Positions 54,744 to 63,926 of a DNA stretch of 64,000 nt are shown one piece after another (the stretch's first letter is position 1; each line of letters opens with the position of its first letter). The notes beneath the pieces are model-generated. The model saw only the letters and a list, made by a program, of their open reading frames with translations. It did no database searches and had not been told where the DNA came from. The position numbers and the translations under genes were made by a program. The stretch comes from Thermoactinomyces daqus (GTDB taxonomy: Bacteria > Bacillota > Bacilli > Thermoactinomycetales > Thermoactinomycetaceae): the NCBI RefSeq assembly GCF_000763315.1, contig NZ_JPST01000028.1:1-64000 (forward strand). Direction: 5' to 3'.

Positions 54744-54880
54744 CGGGCATCCCTCCTTCTCATCTCCATCAGTATAGCAAATCCACAATCGCCTACCCAA
54801 GAGCCGGGACACCTGACTCAGTTCGGGGGCGTTATTCATGCATAGGATAAATGGACTAATGCCTGAATGGAGGAAGCCAA

Positions 54881-55513
54881 GTGAGCACGAAAATACCAAA
54901 AACCGCTTCCCGGAAAAAACCGAGCAGCATAAAGAAAGGAACCGGCTCAAAATTACCGGCGAAATCCCCGGGCACTCCGGGCAAAACAAAATCCTCTGCC
55001 ACAACATCACCCTCTCTTTTATCCCAGCTTTCGTCCATCAACATCGCCAAAATATTGAACGGGTTTATGACCTTTCGCTCCACCATCAAGGAGTTGAATA
55101 CATCGTTACAAAAGATGGAGAATATGATGGATTCAGCTTATCAGATCTTAGCGATGACTTCCCGGATGATGGCCCCCGGAAGAAGGGGAGGAGGCCGCTT
55201 CCCCCTGTTGCCGCCCTTCGGCAGGAATCCGGGCGCACCGACCGGCCGGCGGGGAATGTTACCACCGTTTAGAAGAAATCCCGATCCCCCTCCTGGGTGG
55301 CAGACAAATCAAAGCAGTCCTTTCCCGGCCGACCCTGATGAAAACATTCCCGTCATCCAGCCGCCATTTGATGAGAACCGGCGGTCACAGGAAGCGCCGG
55401 GAATCCCGTTTGCCCCTTTATTGCAAAACATGAGTATCGGGCAGATCATGAATATCATTCGTTCGCCCCTTTTCCAAAAAATGATGTCCAACTTGTTTCG
55501 GTCAAAAAAATAA
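54881..55513 (+). CDS. Pro/Arg-rich low-complexity protein, possible spore coat protein (210 aa)
   Basis: Not recognised with confidence. Residues 1-45 are Lys/Ser/Thr/Pro-rich, 50-95 form amphipathic helices with many Met (LNTSLQKMENMMDSAYQILA), about 98-150 are Gly/Arg/Pro-rich with repeats of the form PPFGRNPGAPTGRRG and PPFRRNPDPPPG, and the C-terminus is again Met-rich and basic. Such composition recalls YppG/YqfQ-type spore coat proteins. GTG start with TGGAGGAAG eight bases upstream; a very strong terminator follows. It is divergent from the sporulation cluster and on the opposite strand from most genes here. Confidence 0.6.
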   Translation: MSTKIPKTASRKKPSSIKKGTGSKLPAKSPGTPGKTKSSATTSPSLLSQLSSINIAKILNGFMTFRSTIKELNTSLQKMENMMDSAYQILAMTSRMMAPGRRGGGRFPLLPPFGRNPGAPTGRRGMLPPFRRNPDPPPGWQTNQSSPFPADPDENIPVIQPPFDENRRSQEAPGIPFAPLLQNMSIGQIMNIIRSPLFQKMMSNLFRSKK

Positions 55514-55549
55514 AGGTAATGCCTCGTTTTGGGCATTACCTTTATTTTT
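55507..55549 (+). terminator. Strong terminator of the Pro-rich protein gene
   Basis: A 16-bp stem, AAATAAAGGTAATGCC with GGGCATTACCTTTATTT, with a short loop and trailing T-run. It begins at the stop codon. Confidence 0.9.
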
Positions 55550-55550
55550 G

Positions 55551-55670
55551 GCAAATGGGAACCGCCGGAACGTTTGCTCAGGGACGTCCTGGCTGCTCCC
55601 GAAAATCCGTTAAGAAACCCCCGCCCTTTCAGGCGGAGGAAAGGCTGGGTCATTATCCTTTACTTAAGCC
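55551..55670 (+). mobile_element. Remnant of an IS200/IS605-family TnpB right end
   Basis: The plus-strand frame reads MGTAGTFAQGRPGCSRKSVK, which resembles the C-terminal tail of TnpB proteins. The codons after it contain a GC-rich hairpin (CCGCC 55621-55625, GGCGG 55632-55636) after a run of C, as in the right ends of these elements where the TnpB tail, omega-RNA and end hairpin overlap. No other part of tnpB, no tnpA and no left end are present, so this is a decayed fragment if the reading is right. Confidence 0.42.
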
Positions 55671-55783
55671 ACAACTGATTCCCCTGTCCTTGTTTTCAGT
55701 GCTCAAGTTTATGGATAATGATTGAAGCTATTATAGAGTATGAAGCTGACAAACGGCTTGCAACAGGCAAAAAAGCCCAAACG

Positions 55784-56809
55784 CTACCAACCTTGCACGA
55801 TCTCTTCCAACTCTTTTGTCCGTCCCCGCCCCATCAGCTCTTTCACCGCCAATGCCGGTTCCTTTCCGGCAAACAGAACCTCATATAACTGTGCCGCGAT
55901 CGGCATCTCCACATCATAGCGCCGGGCCAGAGCATGAGCAGCCTTGGTGGTTTTGATGCCCTCAACGACCATCCCCATCTCGGCCAAAACTTCCGGCAAT
56001 TTTTTTCCCTGGCTGATTTTATGGCCGGCCCGCCAGTTACGGCTGTGCCTGCTTGTACAAGTCACAACCAAATCGCCGACGCCTGCCAATCCGACAAACG
56101 TGATCGGCTTCGCTCCCATCGCGGACCCCAGGCGGGCGATTTCCGCCAATCCCCGGGTCATCAGCGCTGCTTTGGCATTATCCCCAAAACCCAAACCATC
56201 CACCAGACCCGAAGCCAGAGCAATAATATTTTTGAGCGCCCCGCCAACCTCAACCCCGATCACATCGGGATTGGTGTAGACGCGAAAATACCGGTTCATA
56301 AACATCATCTGCACTTGCTCCGCCGTTTCTTGGCCGGGAGAGGCGACCACAACGGTCGTCGGGCACTTTTTGATCACTTCCTCCGCATGACTGGGCCCGG
56401 ACAAAACCGTGATCCGCTCCGCAAATGATTCCCCCAGCTCTTCCAGCAAAACCTCCGACATCCGTTTCCAAGTATCGATCTCAAATCCTTTGACGGCATG
56501 AACAACCAAGGCGCCGGGAGCGATCAATCCGCCAACCTCGCGGGCAATCTCCCTCATGGAATGGGAAGGAACAACAAAAACGACCACTTCTTTGCCGGAA
56601 AGCGCTTCTGCGAGCGAAGAAGTAGCCGTAAGCTCAGCAGGCAGCTTGATTCCGGGCAGATATTTTTCATTGGTATGCTTCAGGGTGATCTCCGCCGCCA
56701 GCTCTTCCCGCCGGGCCCACAGCTCCACCTGATGGCCGTTATCCGCCAACACTTTTGCCAAAACGGTTCCCCAACTGCCAGCTCCAAGTACCGCGATTTT
56801 CCGTTTCAT
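55784..56809 (-). CDS. gpsA: Glycerol-3-phosphate dehydrogenase [NAD(P)+]
   Basis: Makes glycerol-3-phosphate for phospholipids. N-terminal Rossmann motif VLGAGSWGTVLA, the SGPSHAEEV loop, GALKNIIALASG with the catalytic Lys, and RGLAEIARLG. 341 aa from the ATG at 56809, with GAGGGAG upstream. It follows plsY, whose substrate-side product it feeds. Confidence 0.97.
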   Translation of the reverse strand: MKRKIAVLGAGSWGTVLAKVLADNGHQVELWARREELAAEITLKHTNEKYLPGIKLPAELTATSSLAEALSGKEVVVFVVPSHSMREIAREVGGLIAPGALVVHAVKGFEIDTWKRMSEVLLEELGESFAERITVLSGPSHAEEVIKKCPTTVVVASPGQETAEQVQMMFMNRYFRVYTNPDVIGVEVGGALKNIIALASGLVDGLGFGDNAKAALMTRGLAEIARLGSAMGAKPITFVGLAGVGDLVVTCTSRHSRNWRAGHKISQGKKLPEVLAEMGMVVEGIKTTKAAHALARRYDVEMPIAAQLYEVLFAGKEPALAVKELMGRGRTKELEEIVQGW

Positions 56810-56825
56810 TTGTTTCTCCCTCATT

Positions 56826-57416
56826 TTAAATCTTCCGTTCCTGCCCTTTGATCAAGTTGACAATATTTTGCCGGTGCCGCCAGACGGCCATGGCGGTAAT
56901 CAGCAACGTGAGCAGCGTCAATGAATAAGGAAAGTGAAGCACAAGCATCACAAGCGGGATCATCACGGTAAAAATGAGCGATCCCAAAGATACATAACGG
57001 GTAATGACAATGAACAAAATGGCGAGAACACCTGCGATCAAAGCAGCATAGAAAACGAGCAATACGGTGACCCCCACCGTAGTGGCAATCCCTTTCCCGC
57101 CGCGAAACCGCAAGAACACGGGCCAGTTGTGTCCGATAATCGCGGCGATCCCGCATACCATCATCAAGATCTGATTCTGGTGGTCAGCCAAATAGCCCGT
57201 CCCAACCGCAGCCATTCCTTTTAAGGCATCGAGCAGAAACACCGCTGCTGCGGGCCCTTTCCCCAAAACCCTGAGCGTGTTGGTCGCCCCGGCGTTTCCG
57301 CTGCCGTACTCGCGAATATCGACTCCCTTCAACAATTTCGTCAGAATAAAGCTAAAGCTGATTGAACCGAGTAAGTAAGAGATAAGAACGGGAATCAACC
57401 ATGACAATGAAAACAC
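56826..57416 (-). CDS. plsY: Acyl-phosphate:glycerol-3-phosphate acyltransferase
   Basis: Membrane enzyme for the first acylation of glycerol-3-phosphate. About five helices; the conserved loops GSGNAGATNTLRVLGK, GHNWPVFLRFRGGKGIATT are present. 196 aa, GTG start with GGAGAGG upstream. Located between der and gpsA, an insertion into the B. subtilis order but metabolically logical. Confidence 0.96.
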   Translation of the reverse strand: MFSLSWLIPVLISYLLGSISFSFILTKLLKGVDIREYGSGNAGATNTLRVLGKGPAAAVFLLDALKGMAAVGTGYLADHQNQILMMVCGIAAIIGHNWPVFLRFRGGKGIATTVGVTVLLVFYAALIAGVLAILFIVITRYVSLGSLIFTVMIPLVMLVLHFPYSLTLLTLLITAMAVWRHRQNIVNLIKGQERKI

Positions 57417-57450
57417 GAAAAACCTCTCCCCATTTCATTTTGCTTTCTGC

Positions 57451-58770
57451 TTACGATTTGTTTTTCTTTCTCATGATGATTCGAAGCGGTGTTCCCTGAA
57501 ACGGAAATGCCTGGCGCAATTGGTTTTCCAAAAAACGCAAATAACTGAAATGCGACAGCTCCGGATCATTGACGAACAACACAAACGCCGGGGGTTTTAC
57601 CGCCACTTGCGTCACATATTGCACACGAAAACGGCGCCCTTTTTCCGAAGGGGGCGGCGTGGTGACCATCGCATCCTGAATAACCTGATTCAAAACCGAT
57701 GTCGGCACACGCATCGCATGCTGTTCCGCCACTTCGGAAACCATCGGCAAAATCTGATGTACCCGTTTTTTGGTCTTGGCGGAAACAAAGAGAATCGGGG
57801 CATAGTGCATAAACTGAAATTCATCGCGAATCTTGCGCTTAAAGCGATCCATTGTTTTTTCGTCCTTTTCCACCGCGTCCCATTTGTTTATCACAAAAAC
57901 CGACGCTTTTCCCGCTTCATGCGCATAGCCGGCGATCCGTTTATCCTGTTCGGCAATCCCCCGCTCCCCGTCGATGACAATCAGGCAAACATCTGAGCGC
58001 TCAATCGCTTTCATCGCTCTTAAGACACTGTATTTTTCGACCGATTCATACACCTTTCCGCGTTTGCGGATGCCCGCCGTGTCAATCAAAACATAGGATT
58101 GGCCCTCAAATTCAAACGGTGTGTCCACCGCATCGCGCGTGGTGCCGGCAACCGGGCTGACGATCACCCGTTCTTCCCCGAGCAGGGCGTTGACCAAAGA
58201 AGATTTCCCGGCATTGGGCCGCCCGATCAGACAGACACGGATGGTATCCTCATCATACTCTTCTTCACTTGGTTCCGGAAAATGCCGGACGACTTCATCC
58301 AACAGATCCCCGGTCCCCGTCCCGTGAATGGACGATACGGCAATCACATGCTCAAAGCCCAATTGGTAAAATTCATATACATTGTCGGCGTATTTGATGT
58401 CATCGATCTTGTTGGCCATCACGATTACCGGTTTGTTGGTGCGATGCAACATGCGGGCGACTTCTTCATCCGTCCCTGTAATCCCCTGCCGGCCGTCGAC
58501 GACAAACACAATCACATCGGCTTCTTCAATTGCCAATTCCGCCTGGTTGCGAATGTGATCCATCATTTCATCCTGTTCGCCGAATTCCAATCCACCGGTA
58601 TCAATCAGGTGAAACTCCCGGCCGTTCCATTCGCTCCGCGAATAAATGCGATCTCTGGTGATCCCCGGCTGATCCTCTACAATCGCGATCCGTTCACCTG
58701 CCAATCGATTGAAGATGGTTGATTTCCCCACATTGGGTCTTCCGACAATCGCTACAACTGGTAGACTCAT
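57451..58770 (-). CDS. der: Ribosome-assembly GTPase Der (EngA)
   Basis: Double-GTPase needed for 50S maturation. Two full G domains: GRPNVGKST (about 9-17) with DTGG and NKID, and GRPNAGKSS with DTAG and NKWD, then a KH-like C-terminal domain. 439 aa from the ATG at 58770 with GCGAGGA upstream; a 28-codon extension is not supported. Confidence 0.97.
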   Translation of the reverse strand: MSLPVVAIVGRPNVGKSTIFNRLAGERIAIVEDQPGITRDRIYSRSEWNGREFHLIDTGGLEFGEQDEMMDHIRNQAELAIEEADVIVFVVDGRQGITGTDEEVARMLHRTNKPVIVMANKIDDIKYADNVYEFYQLGFEHVIAVSSIHGTGTGDLLDEVVRHFPEPSEEEYDEDTIRVCLIGRPNAGKSSLVNALLGEERVIVSPVAGTTRDAVDTPFEFEGQSYVLIDTAGIRKRGKVYESVEKYSVLRAMKAIERSDVCLIVIDGERGIAEQDKRIAGYAHEAGKASVFVINKWDAVEKDEKTMDRFKRKIRDEFQFMHYAPILFVSAKTKKRVHQILPMVSEVAEQHAMRVPTSVLNQVIQDAMVTTPPPSEKGRRFRVQYVTQVAVKPPAFVLFVNDPELSHFSYLRFLENQLRQAFPFQGTPLRIIMRKKNKS

Positions 58771-58857
58771 ACATAATCCTCGCTTTTTAACCAATATTTC
58801 AAGTAATAGAGTAAAGTCATACCTAATCTTATCCATAAATGTTCGCTGAGGCAACCG

Positions 58858-59481
58858 TCAACGCTTTCTGATCCCCGGAAAACCTCCTTCCCTGATCCAC
58901 CGCACAAGGGAAGGAATTGGCTCGAGCAGCAGAACAAAGATCGTCAAAGCCAACCAAAACGCGTCCAAAAAAGCCTCTTCCCCGATGACAACGGGACTTA
59001 ACGCTTCCCTGTGAAAATAGAGCACAATCAAATGCAAGGAAAGGAAGGTGAACGCCAGATAAAACATTTTCTCTCCCAGAACATTGGAAACGGCTAAGGC
59101 CCCCAATGGAATCACCGTTGATGTGACAGTGCGAAAGAGAGAATCAGACCAATCCCCGCTCATTCTGAACATTTCATGCCAAATAAACAGAATCGAGCTC
59201 GTGCAGATGGAGAAACTGACCAAGCTCAGCAGACGATTCGGGGAAATTTGTTTTAACAATATAAAAAAGAGAAGAAATAAAGAAAAGATTCCCGGATGAA
59301 TAAAAAGGGCCGGATCCATGCTCAGGGGAAGTCGGATGGCAAACCAGAAAGAAAGCGCCAAAAAAATGAAAAGATCGCGCTTGCCGAGGGATAATTCCTG
59401 TTCCAAACCCGGCAACCAACCTGTACAAACGAGAATCGACAAGACGGCCAGGCATAAAAGTGCCAATATCCCGGCTTCCAC
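58858..59481 (-). CDS. Integral membrane protein (YphA-like position)
   Basis: A 207-aa membrane protein with about six helices (ILALLCLAVLSILVC, LFIFLALSFWFAIRL, GIFSLFLLFFILL, LVSFSICTSSILFIW, MFYLAFTFLSLHLIVLYF, AFWLALTIFVLLL) and a basic tail. It sits between rpsA and der, where B. subtilis has the membrane protein YphA; the family match is not certain by eye. GTG start with AAAGGGGG upstream. Function unknown. Confidence 0.68.
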   Translation of the reverse strand: MEAGILALLCLAVLSILVCTGWLPGLEQELSLGKRDLFIFLALSFWFAIRLPLSMDPALFIHPGIFSLFLLFFILLKQISPNRLLSLVSFSICTSSILFIWHEMFRMSGDWSDSLFRTVTSTVIPLGALAVSNVLGEKMFYLAFTFLSLHLIVLYFHREALSPVVIGEEAFLDAFWLALTIFVLLLEPIPSLVRWIREGGFPGIRKR

Positions 59482-59685
59482 TTTCTTCCCCCTTTCTGTC
59501 CGAATGATTTTTTATAGTTTCCCCTTGCCTTCAGCCGTTTTTGCAAATGGTGGAGGAGTAAAATATTGGGACAGAAACTTTCATGTTCCGTTCTCCCGAT
59601 CTGGAGCGATGGATGTGAAGTCGTGCAGTCTACTGAAAATTGCGAAAGTCCTGGCGCCACACCCGAACAGCAACCAACTTCACTG

Positions 59686-59732
59686 CAAAAAAGGACAGAG
59701 AAAAGGCTCTTCTCCGCCTTATCCTCTGTCCG
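59686..59732 (-). terminator. Terminator of rpsA
   Basis: GGACAGAG...CTCTGTCC outer stem with an inner AGGC/GCCT hairpin, followed by TTTTTT on the minus strand, about 20 bases after the stop. Confidence 0.85.
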
Positions 59733-59749
59733 TTGCAAAGAATTTCCGA

Positions 59750-60898
59750 TTATTTCAATTTGCGAAGCTCGGGATAAACATCGCCCAAGGTTACATTGAG
59801 ACCGGAGGATTGAAGATTCTCGAATTGCTCAGCCTCTTCGCGTAACTCTTCCGGTTCAACTTCCTTCATGCTCAGGCTGATCCGTTTTTGTTCGGGCTGC
59901 ATGTCGAGCACTTTCACTTGCACTTCTTGACCTTCTTCCAGCACTTCAGCCGGAGTGGCCACATGGCGCCGGGAGATTTGCGATACGTGAACCAGACCTT
60001 CCACACCCGGATATACCTCAACAAATGCGCCGAAAGATGCGAGGCGTTTCACTTTCCCGGTTACGACATCGCCGATTTGAATATGTTTTTGCACCTGCTC
60101 CCACGGACCTTCCTGCGTTTCTTTGATGCTCAGGCTGATCCGTTCCTGCTCGCGGTTTACTTTCAGTACTTTCACTTTTACCCGGTCGCCTTCTTTGAGC
60201 ACATCCGCCGGATGTTCCACTCGATGCCAAGCCAGTTCGGAAACGTGAACCAGTCCGTCAACGCCGCCAATATCCACAAATGCACCAAAATCGGTCAAGC
60301 GCTGAACCGTTCCCTCCAGCACTTGCCCTTCTTCCAGCGAGGCAAGCGTTTCCTCTTTTTTACGGTTCAACTCATCTTCCAAAACCGCTTTGTGGGAGAG
60401 GATCAGCTTATTTTTCTCCGGATCGATTTCAATCACTTTCAGAGTGAGTTCCCTGCCTTTGTAATCCGTAAAATCTTCGACGAAATGGCGTTCAACATGG
60501 GAAGCCGGGATAAATCCGCGCACACCCACATCGACGACCAGACCGCCTTTGACGATGTCCGCCACGGTTGCTGTCAGTGTTTCGCCTGTTTCATATTTGC
60601 GTTGCAGTTCGCTCCAGGCAGCCTCAGCGTCGACCGCTTTTTTGGAGACGATCAGTTTGTCTTCGTCTTCGCGGATGCGCAGCACTTTCACTTCCACTTC
60701 GTCACCGACGCTTAAAACGTCAGACACCTGATCAACATGCAAGCTGGACAGTTCGGAAATGGGCAATACAGCTTCAAACTTGTATCCCACATCAACCAGA
60801 GCCTGATTGTTTTCCACTTGGACGACTTTCCCTTTCAATACATCGCCCACTTGCAAAGTGGTAACTTCCGTTAATTCAGATTTCATTTCTTCGGTCAT
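59750..60898 (-). CDS. rpsA: Ribosomal protein S1 homologue (four S1 domains)
   Basis: RNA-binding protein of 382 aa with four consecutive S1 (OB-fold) repeats at about 15-85, 100-170, 185-255 and 270-340, each with the G-x-V and DfGafVd pattern (GGLVVDVGVRGFIPASH, DFGAFVDIGGVDGLVHVSE, SFGAFVEVYPGVEGLVHVSQ). Like YpfD of B. subtilis, shorter than the six-domain proteobacterial S1. Start at 60898 with GGAGGGG upstream. Confidence 0.94.
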   Translation of the reverse strand: MTEEMKSELTEVTTLQVGDVLKGKVVQVENNQALVDVGYKFEAVLPISELSSLHVDQVSDVLSVGDEVEVKVLRIREDEDKLIVSKKAVDAEAAWSELQRKYETGETLTATVADIVKGGLVVDVGVRGFIPASHVERHFVEDFTDYKGRELTLKVIEIDPEKNKLILSHKAVLEDELNRKKEETLASLEEGQVLEGTVQRLTDFGAFVDIGGVDGLVHVSELAWHRVEHPADVLKEGDRVKVKVLKVNREQERISLSIKETQEGPWEQVQKHIQIGDVVTGKVKRLASFGAFVEVYPGVEGLVHVSQISRRHVATPAEVLEEGQEVQVKVLDMQPEQKRISLSMKEVEPEELREEAEQFENLQSSGLNVTLGDVYPELRKLK

Positions 60899-60997
60899 AA
60901 ACGAGCCCCTCCTCAATCTCCAAACAATCTAAAATCCTTTATGATATAAGATCAGAGTGAAAAAGGTTCATGATTGTTCCTTTTTCTGATGATCTAA

Positions 60998-61585
60998 TTA
61001 CCGATGTTGATCAATCATTTGTTTAATCTCATTCATGATGCGATCAGTAAGTGCAGCAGCTTCTTTCATCCCGATTTTCTCCCGGGCCGGGGAAGTCACT
61101 TCAATTGGCTGTCCAAATATGATCCTCACGGGTCGAAATAAGCGATAAGGCCCGATAATCGCTGCCGGAACGACAGGTGCTCCTGCTCTGAGGGCAATCA
61201 GGGCCGCACCGGTATGCGCTCTACCAAGCTTTCCGTCCCTTGATCTGGTTCCTTCAGGAAAAATCCCCAGCACCTTCTCTTCCTGCAAGAGACGAAGCGC
61301 CTGTTTAAGAGCTTGCAGGTCCCCGCTGCCCCGCTTGACCGGAAATGCGCCCAGCACTCGGATCAACATAGAGAAGAGGGGAATGCGAAACAATTCCTGT
61401 TTGGCCATGAAATGGATTCTCCGATCCATGGCAGCTCCCAACAGCGGTGGATCAAGATTGCTTATGTGGTTGGCACAAATAACCACAGGCCCTTCTTTGG
61501 GAATATGATGAACTCCTTCCACTTTCCAACGATAGAAAAAGGAAAAGAAGCTGCGAACCGCTATACGCAATGAAGCATATAACAT
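60998..61585 (-). CDS. plsC: 1-acyl-sn-glycerol-3-phosphate acyltransferase
   Basis: Second acylation in phosphatidic acid synthesis. The NHISNLDPP (NHx4D) catalytic motif and FPEGTRSRDGKLGRAHTGAA acceptor motif are present, with an N-terminal membrane anchor. 195 aa. Begins four bases after cmk; together with plsY and gpsA the window encodes most of phosphatidate synthesis. Confidence 0.95.
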   Translation of the reverse strand: MLYASLRIAVRSFFSFFYRWKVEGVHHIPKEGPVVICANHISNLDPPLLGAAMDRRIHFMAKQELFRIPLFSMLIRVLGAFPVKRGSGDLQALKQALRLLQEEKVLGIFPEGTRSRDGKLGRAHTGAALIALRAGAPVVPAAIIGPYRLFRPVRIIFGQPIEVTSPAREKIGMKEAAALTDRIMNEIKQMIDQHR

Positions 61586-61589
61586 TATC

Positions 61590-62258
61590 TTACTCCCTGT
61601 TGCTCAATTTGTTACGACAAAGTTGCAGAATGTTTTCAACAATTTCCGCAATACTGCGATGGGTCGTATCGAGGAGCAGCGCATCATCCGCCTGTTTCAA
61701 GGGGGCATGCTCCCGTGTACGGTCTTGGTCATCGCGCTCGCGTATCTCTTTTTTCAACTGCTCAAGATCTGCAGGCAATCCTTTGGCTTTCATCTCGTTA
61801 TAGCGTCTCTTTGCCCGCTCTTCGATGGAAGCCGTAAGGAAAATTTTCAAGTCGGCGTGCGGCAACACGTTTGTGCCGATGTCACGTCCGTCCATCACTA
61901 CATTTTGTTTTTCGGCAATCTCCCTCTGTTTATTCACCAGCACCCTTCGTACCCCTAACATGCGGGCAATGGTGGAGGCCGCAGCCGAAATTTCCGGTGT
62001 CCGGATTTCATGGGAAAGATACTGCCCATTTATGGAAATTCCTTTTGGATGAAGGGTAAACGTGAGCGATTCCGCCAACCGGGTGACGGATTCTTCATCC
62101 TGCAACGGGATATTATCCCGAAGCGCTTTCCATGCCAGTGCCCGGTACATCGCTCCAGTATCGATGTAGACGAGCCCCAAACGTTTGGCTACCTGACGAG
62201 CCACTGTGCTTTTTCCGGCGCCAGCCGGTCCGTCGATTGCTACCAAAAAACGTTTCAT
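61590..62258 (-). CDS. cmk: Cytidylate kinase
   Basis: Phosphorylates CMP and dCMP. P-loop AIDGPAGAGKST (about 8-19), YIDTGAMYRA, GRDIGTNVLP and the RRYNEMKAKG region of the CMP-kinase family. 222 aa. The ribosome site is weak (AGGAAGG about 13 bases upstream). It follows a long untranslated leader that contains a terminator-like hairpin. Confidence 0.96.
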   Translation of the reverse strand: MKRFLVAIDGPAGAGKSTVARQVAKRLGLVYIDTGAMYRALAWKALRDNIPLQDEESVTRLAESLTFTLHPKGISINGQYLSHEIRTPEISAAASTIARMLGVRRVLVNKQREIAEKQNVVMDGRDIGTNVLPHADLKIFLTASIEERAKRRYNEMKAKGLPADLEQLKKEIRERDDQDRTREHAPLKQADDALLLDTTHRSIAEIVENILQLCRNKLSNRE

Positions 62259-62288
62259 AAAGCCCGTAAGTCCTTCCTAAAACGGGAT

Positions 62289-62319
62289 AAAAAATGGCGA
62301 GAGCAGGCCGTGCCTGCTC
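62289..62319 (-). terminator. Terminator-like hairpin before cmk
   Basis: Perfect 8-bp stem GAGCAGGC-ACG-GCCTGCTC (62319-62301 on the minus strand), then TCGCCA and TTTTTT. It lies about 30 bases before the cmk start. Confidence 0.6.
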
Positions 62320-62483
62320 GATTGGGTTTACTTTATTCGATTCCATCGATCTCAAGTACAATCCCTATCGAAAAACTCGACCCTGTTTTTCAGCCAATCT
62401 CGCGCTATGTATTCCTTTTTTACACGGAGATATAGGAAATTAGAACTAGCCCTGTATCTCAAGAGCAAGGAAAACCTGTTTAA

Positions 62484-62512
62484 AGAATAACATAATTTTG
62501 TCACAGTTGCAA
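62484..62512 (-). promoter_or_regulatory. Candidate promoter upstream of the cmk leader
   Basis: TTGCAA, a 17-base spacer and TATTCT. Matches are 4 of 6 in each box. Confidence 0.35.
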
Positions 62513-62561
62513 TGAAAACAATTAAATGAGCCGATTTTATTATATCGGCCCACTTAAAAGT

Positions 62562-63908
62562 TTAAATTTGATCCGCGTCGGCCTTTTCAATGCGATCGAC
62601 CATCTCTTCGCTTCCGTCCAACGCATTGATGAAGATGCGGTATTGAATTTGATCAATTTGCCCCAAAAATTCGTAGCACAAAACCTCTTGTCCCTTGTCA
62701 TTGTAAATAAGAGCGAGATTGCTTTTTCTCACTTTCAAATGGGAGTTTAATTTTTTCTTCGCCTCCGCTTTGGTCAGTTTCGGCTTTATTTCAGGACGTT
62801 TGATCTTGTTGAAAACATATTGTTCAGCTTGCAATCCCATGATTTCCCCATTGTCCAACGCCACTTTTACCACCAGGGTTTCCGGATAAATGTAAACCCC
62901 GTTTTCCCGGTGAACAAAATTGAAGGACACAATATTCCCCGTTTCATCATGAGAAATCGGAACCATATGAACATAACCGATGCGGTTCAGGAAGTTTTGG
63001 GCATGGCGAAGTGCCTGCTCCATGCTTAGATTCTGCCGTTTTACCGGGCGGTCGTAGATCATCCAGACCATGTGGCCGCCTTTGGCTGTCAGTTCGGTAT
63101 GAACATCTGTATTTTTTGCACCTCTGTAGAAAACGCTGTAACTCTCATAATCCCCGTTCTTGTTCAGGGTAACGGAAATCCCTTTGGTTGAGTGTTTTCC
63201 AAAGGCTCTGGCCACGATCTGTTTCGCCTGTTGCGGGGTAATTTTGGCACCGGAAATATTTTTGGCCCGTTGCCGCTCATGCGCCTCCATGTTGCTGACG
63301 CTCGGTCCCCAGTCGACCTCCGGAAATTCTTTCACTTTCTGGTTTACTAATTTAAAACCGTCGATAATGGTGTTATCCATTTTTTTGTCTTCTGTGGCAA
63401 CCGCCAATTCGACATCCATCCAGCGCAGGTTTTTGTCAAGAACCTTTTCTTGAACCGTTGCCAAATCGTCCCGCACCTGTTTGGACTGATTATACAAGGT
63501 ATGCAATGTTTTCCACTCTTTGTCGTTTAAGGGGTGTTTGTTCAGATCACGAATCCCGACACTGTACGCAAACCGGCCGACGCGGGACAAGAACTTTTCC
63601 GCCTGATCAAACGGCATCAGAGTAAGCGGCAATTGACCGATATCGCTCTGTGCGTCATATGCCAGACGCCAGACGTTGGTCATCGAATTGGAAACCTGTT
63701 TTTGGGTGTTGAGCGCCAATGATTTGCCCAACTCCCCCTGCAACTTGTCCATATGGTTGTTCAGGTCATGAAACGCTCTTTGATACGTATTTTCCGCTTT
63801 GATGAGGATGGAGTTTTTATCCTGATGTTCCTGATACCCCCATGCCGCTACGGCTACAAAGGCAATTAATGTAATAGGGAAAAGAATGGCCGCCACCCTG
63901 CGGTACAT
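62562..63908 (-). CDS. ypeB: Germination protein YpeB
   Basis: Spore inner-membrane/cortex protein that localises and controls the lytic enzyme SleB. 448 aa: one N-terminal membrane helix (about 7-24), a long helical domain, then three PepSY-type repeats in the C-terminal half (for example KITPQQAKQIVARAFG, LSMEQALRHAQNFLNRIGY, LTKAEAKKKLNSHLKV). AAGGAGGCG lies upstream of the ATG. In B. subtilis sleB precedes it in the same operon. Confidence 0.93.
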   Translation of the reverse strand: MYRRVAAILFPITLIAFVAVAAWGYQEHQDKNSILIKAENTYQRAFHDLNNHMDKLQGELGKSLALNTQKQVSNSMTNVWRLAYDAQSDIGQLPLTLMPFDQAEKFLSRVGRFAYSVGIRDLNKHPLNDKEWKTLHTLYNQSKQVRDDLATVQEKVLDKNLRWMDVELAVATEDKKMDNTIIDGFKLVNQKVKEFPEVDWGPSVSNMEAHERQRAKNISGAKITPQQAKQIVARAFGKHSTKGISVTLNKNGDYESYSVFYRGAKNTDVHTELTAKGGHMVWMIYDRPVKRQNLSMEQALRHAQNFLNRIGYVHMVPISHDETGNIVSFNFVHRENGVYIYPETLVVKVALDNGEIMGLQAEQYVFNKIKRPEIKPKLTKAEAKKKLNSHLKVRKSNLALIYNDKGQEVLCYEFLGQIDQIQYRIFINALDGSEEMVDRIEKADADQI

Positions 63909-63926
63909 GGCAACACGCCTCCTTAT

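Larger units (their letters stand above)
62259..62561 (-). other. Gene-free region between ypeB and cmk, with a possible leader or small RNA
   Basis: 300 bases without a gene; B. subtilis has ypfA and ypfB here. On the minus strand it contains a promoter candidate (62484-62512), about 160 bases of non-coding sequence, then the hairpin and T-run at 62289-62319. Near ypeB the repeat GCCGAT-N8-ATCGGC (about 62531-62550) may end the ypeB transcript weakly. Confidence 0.5.
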
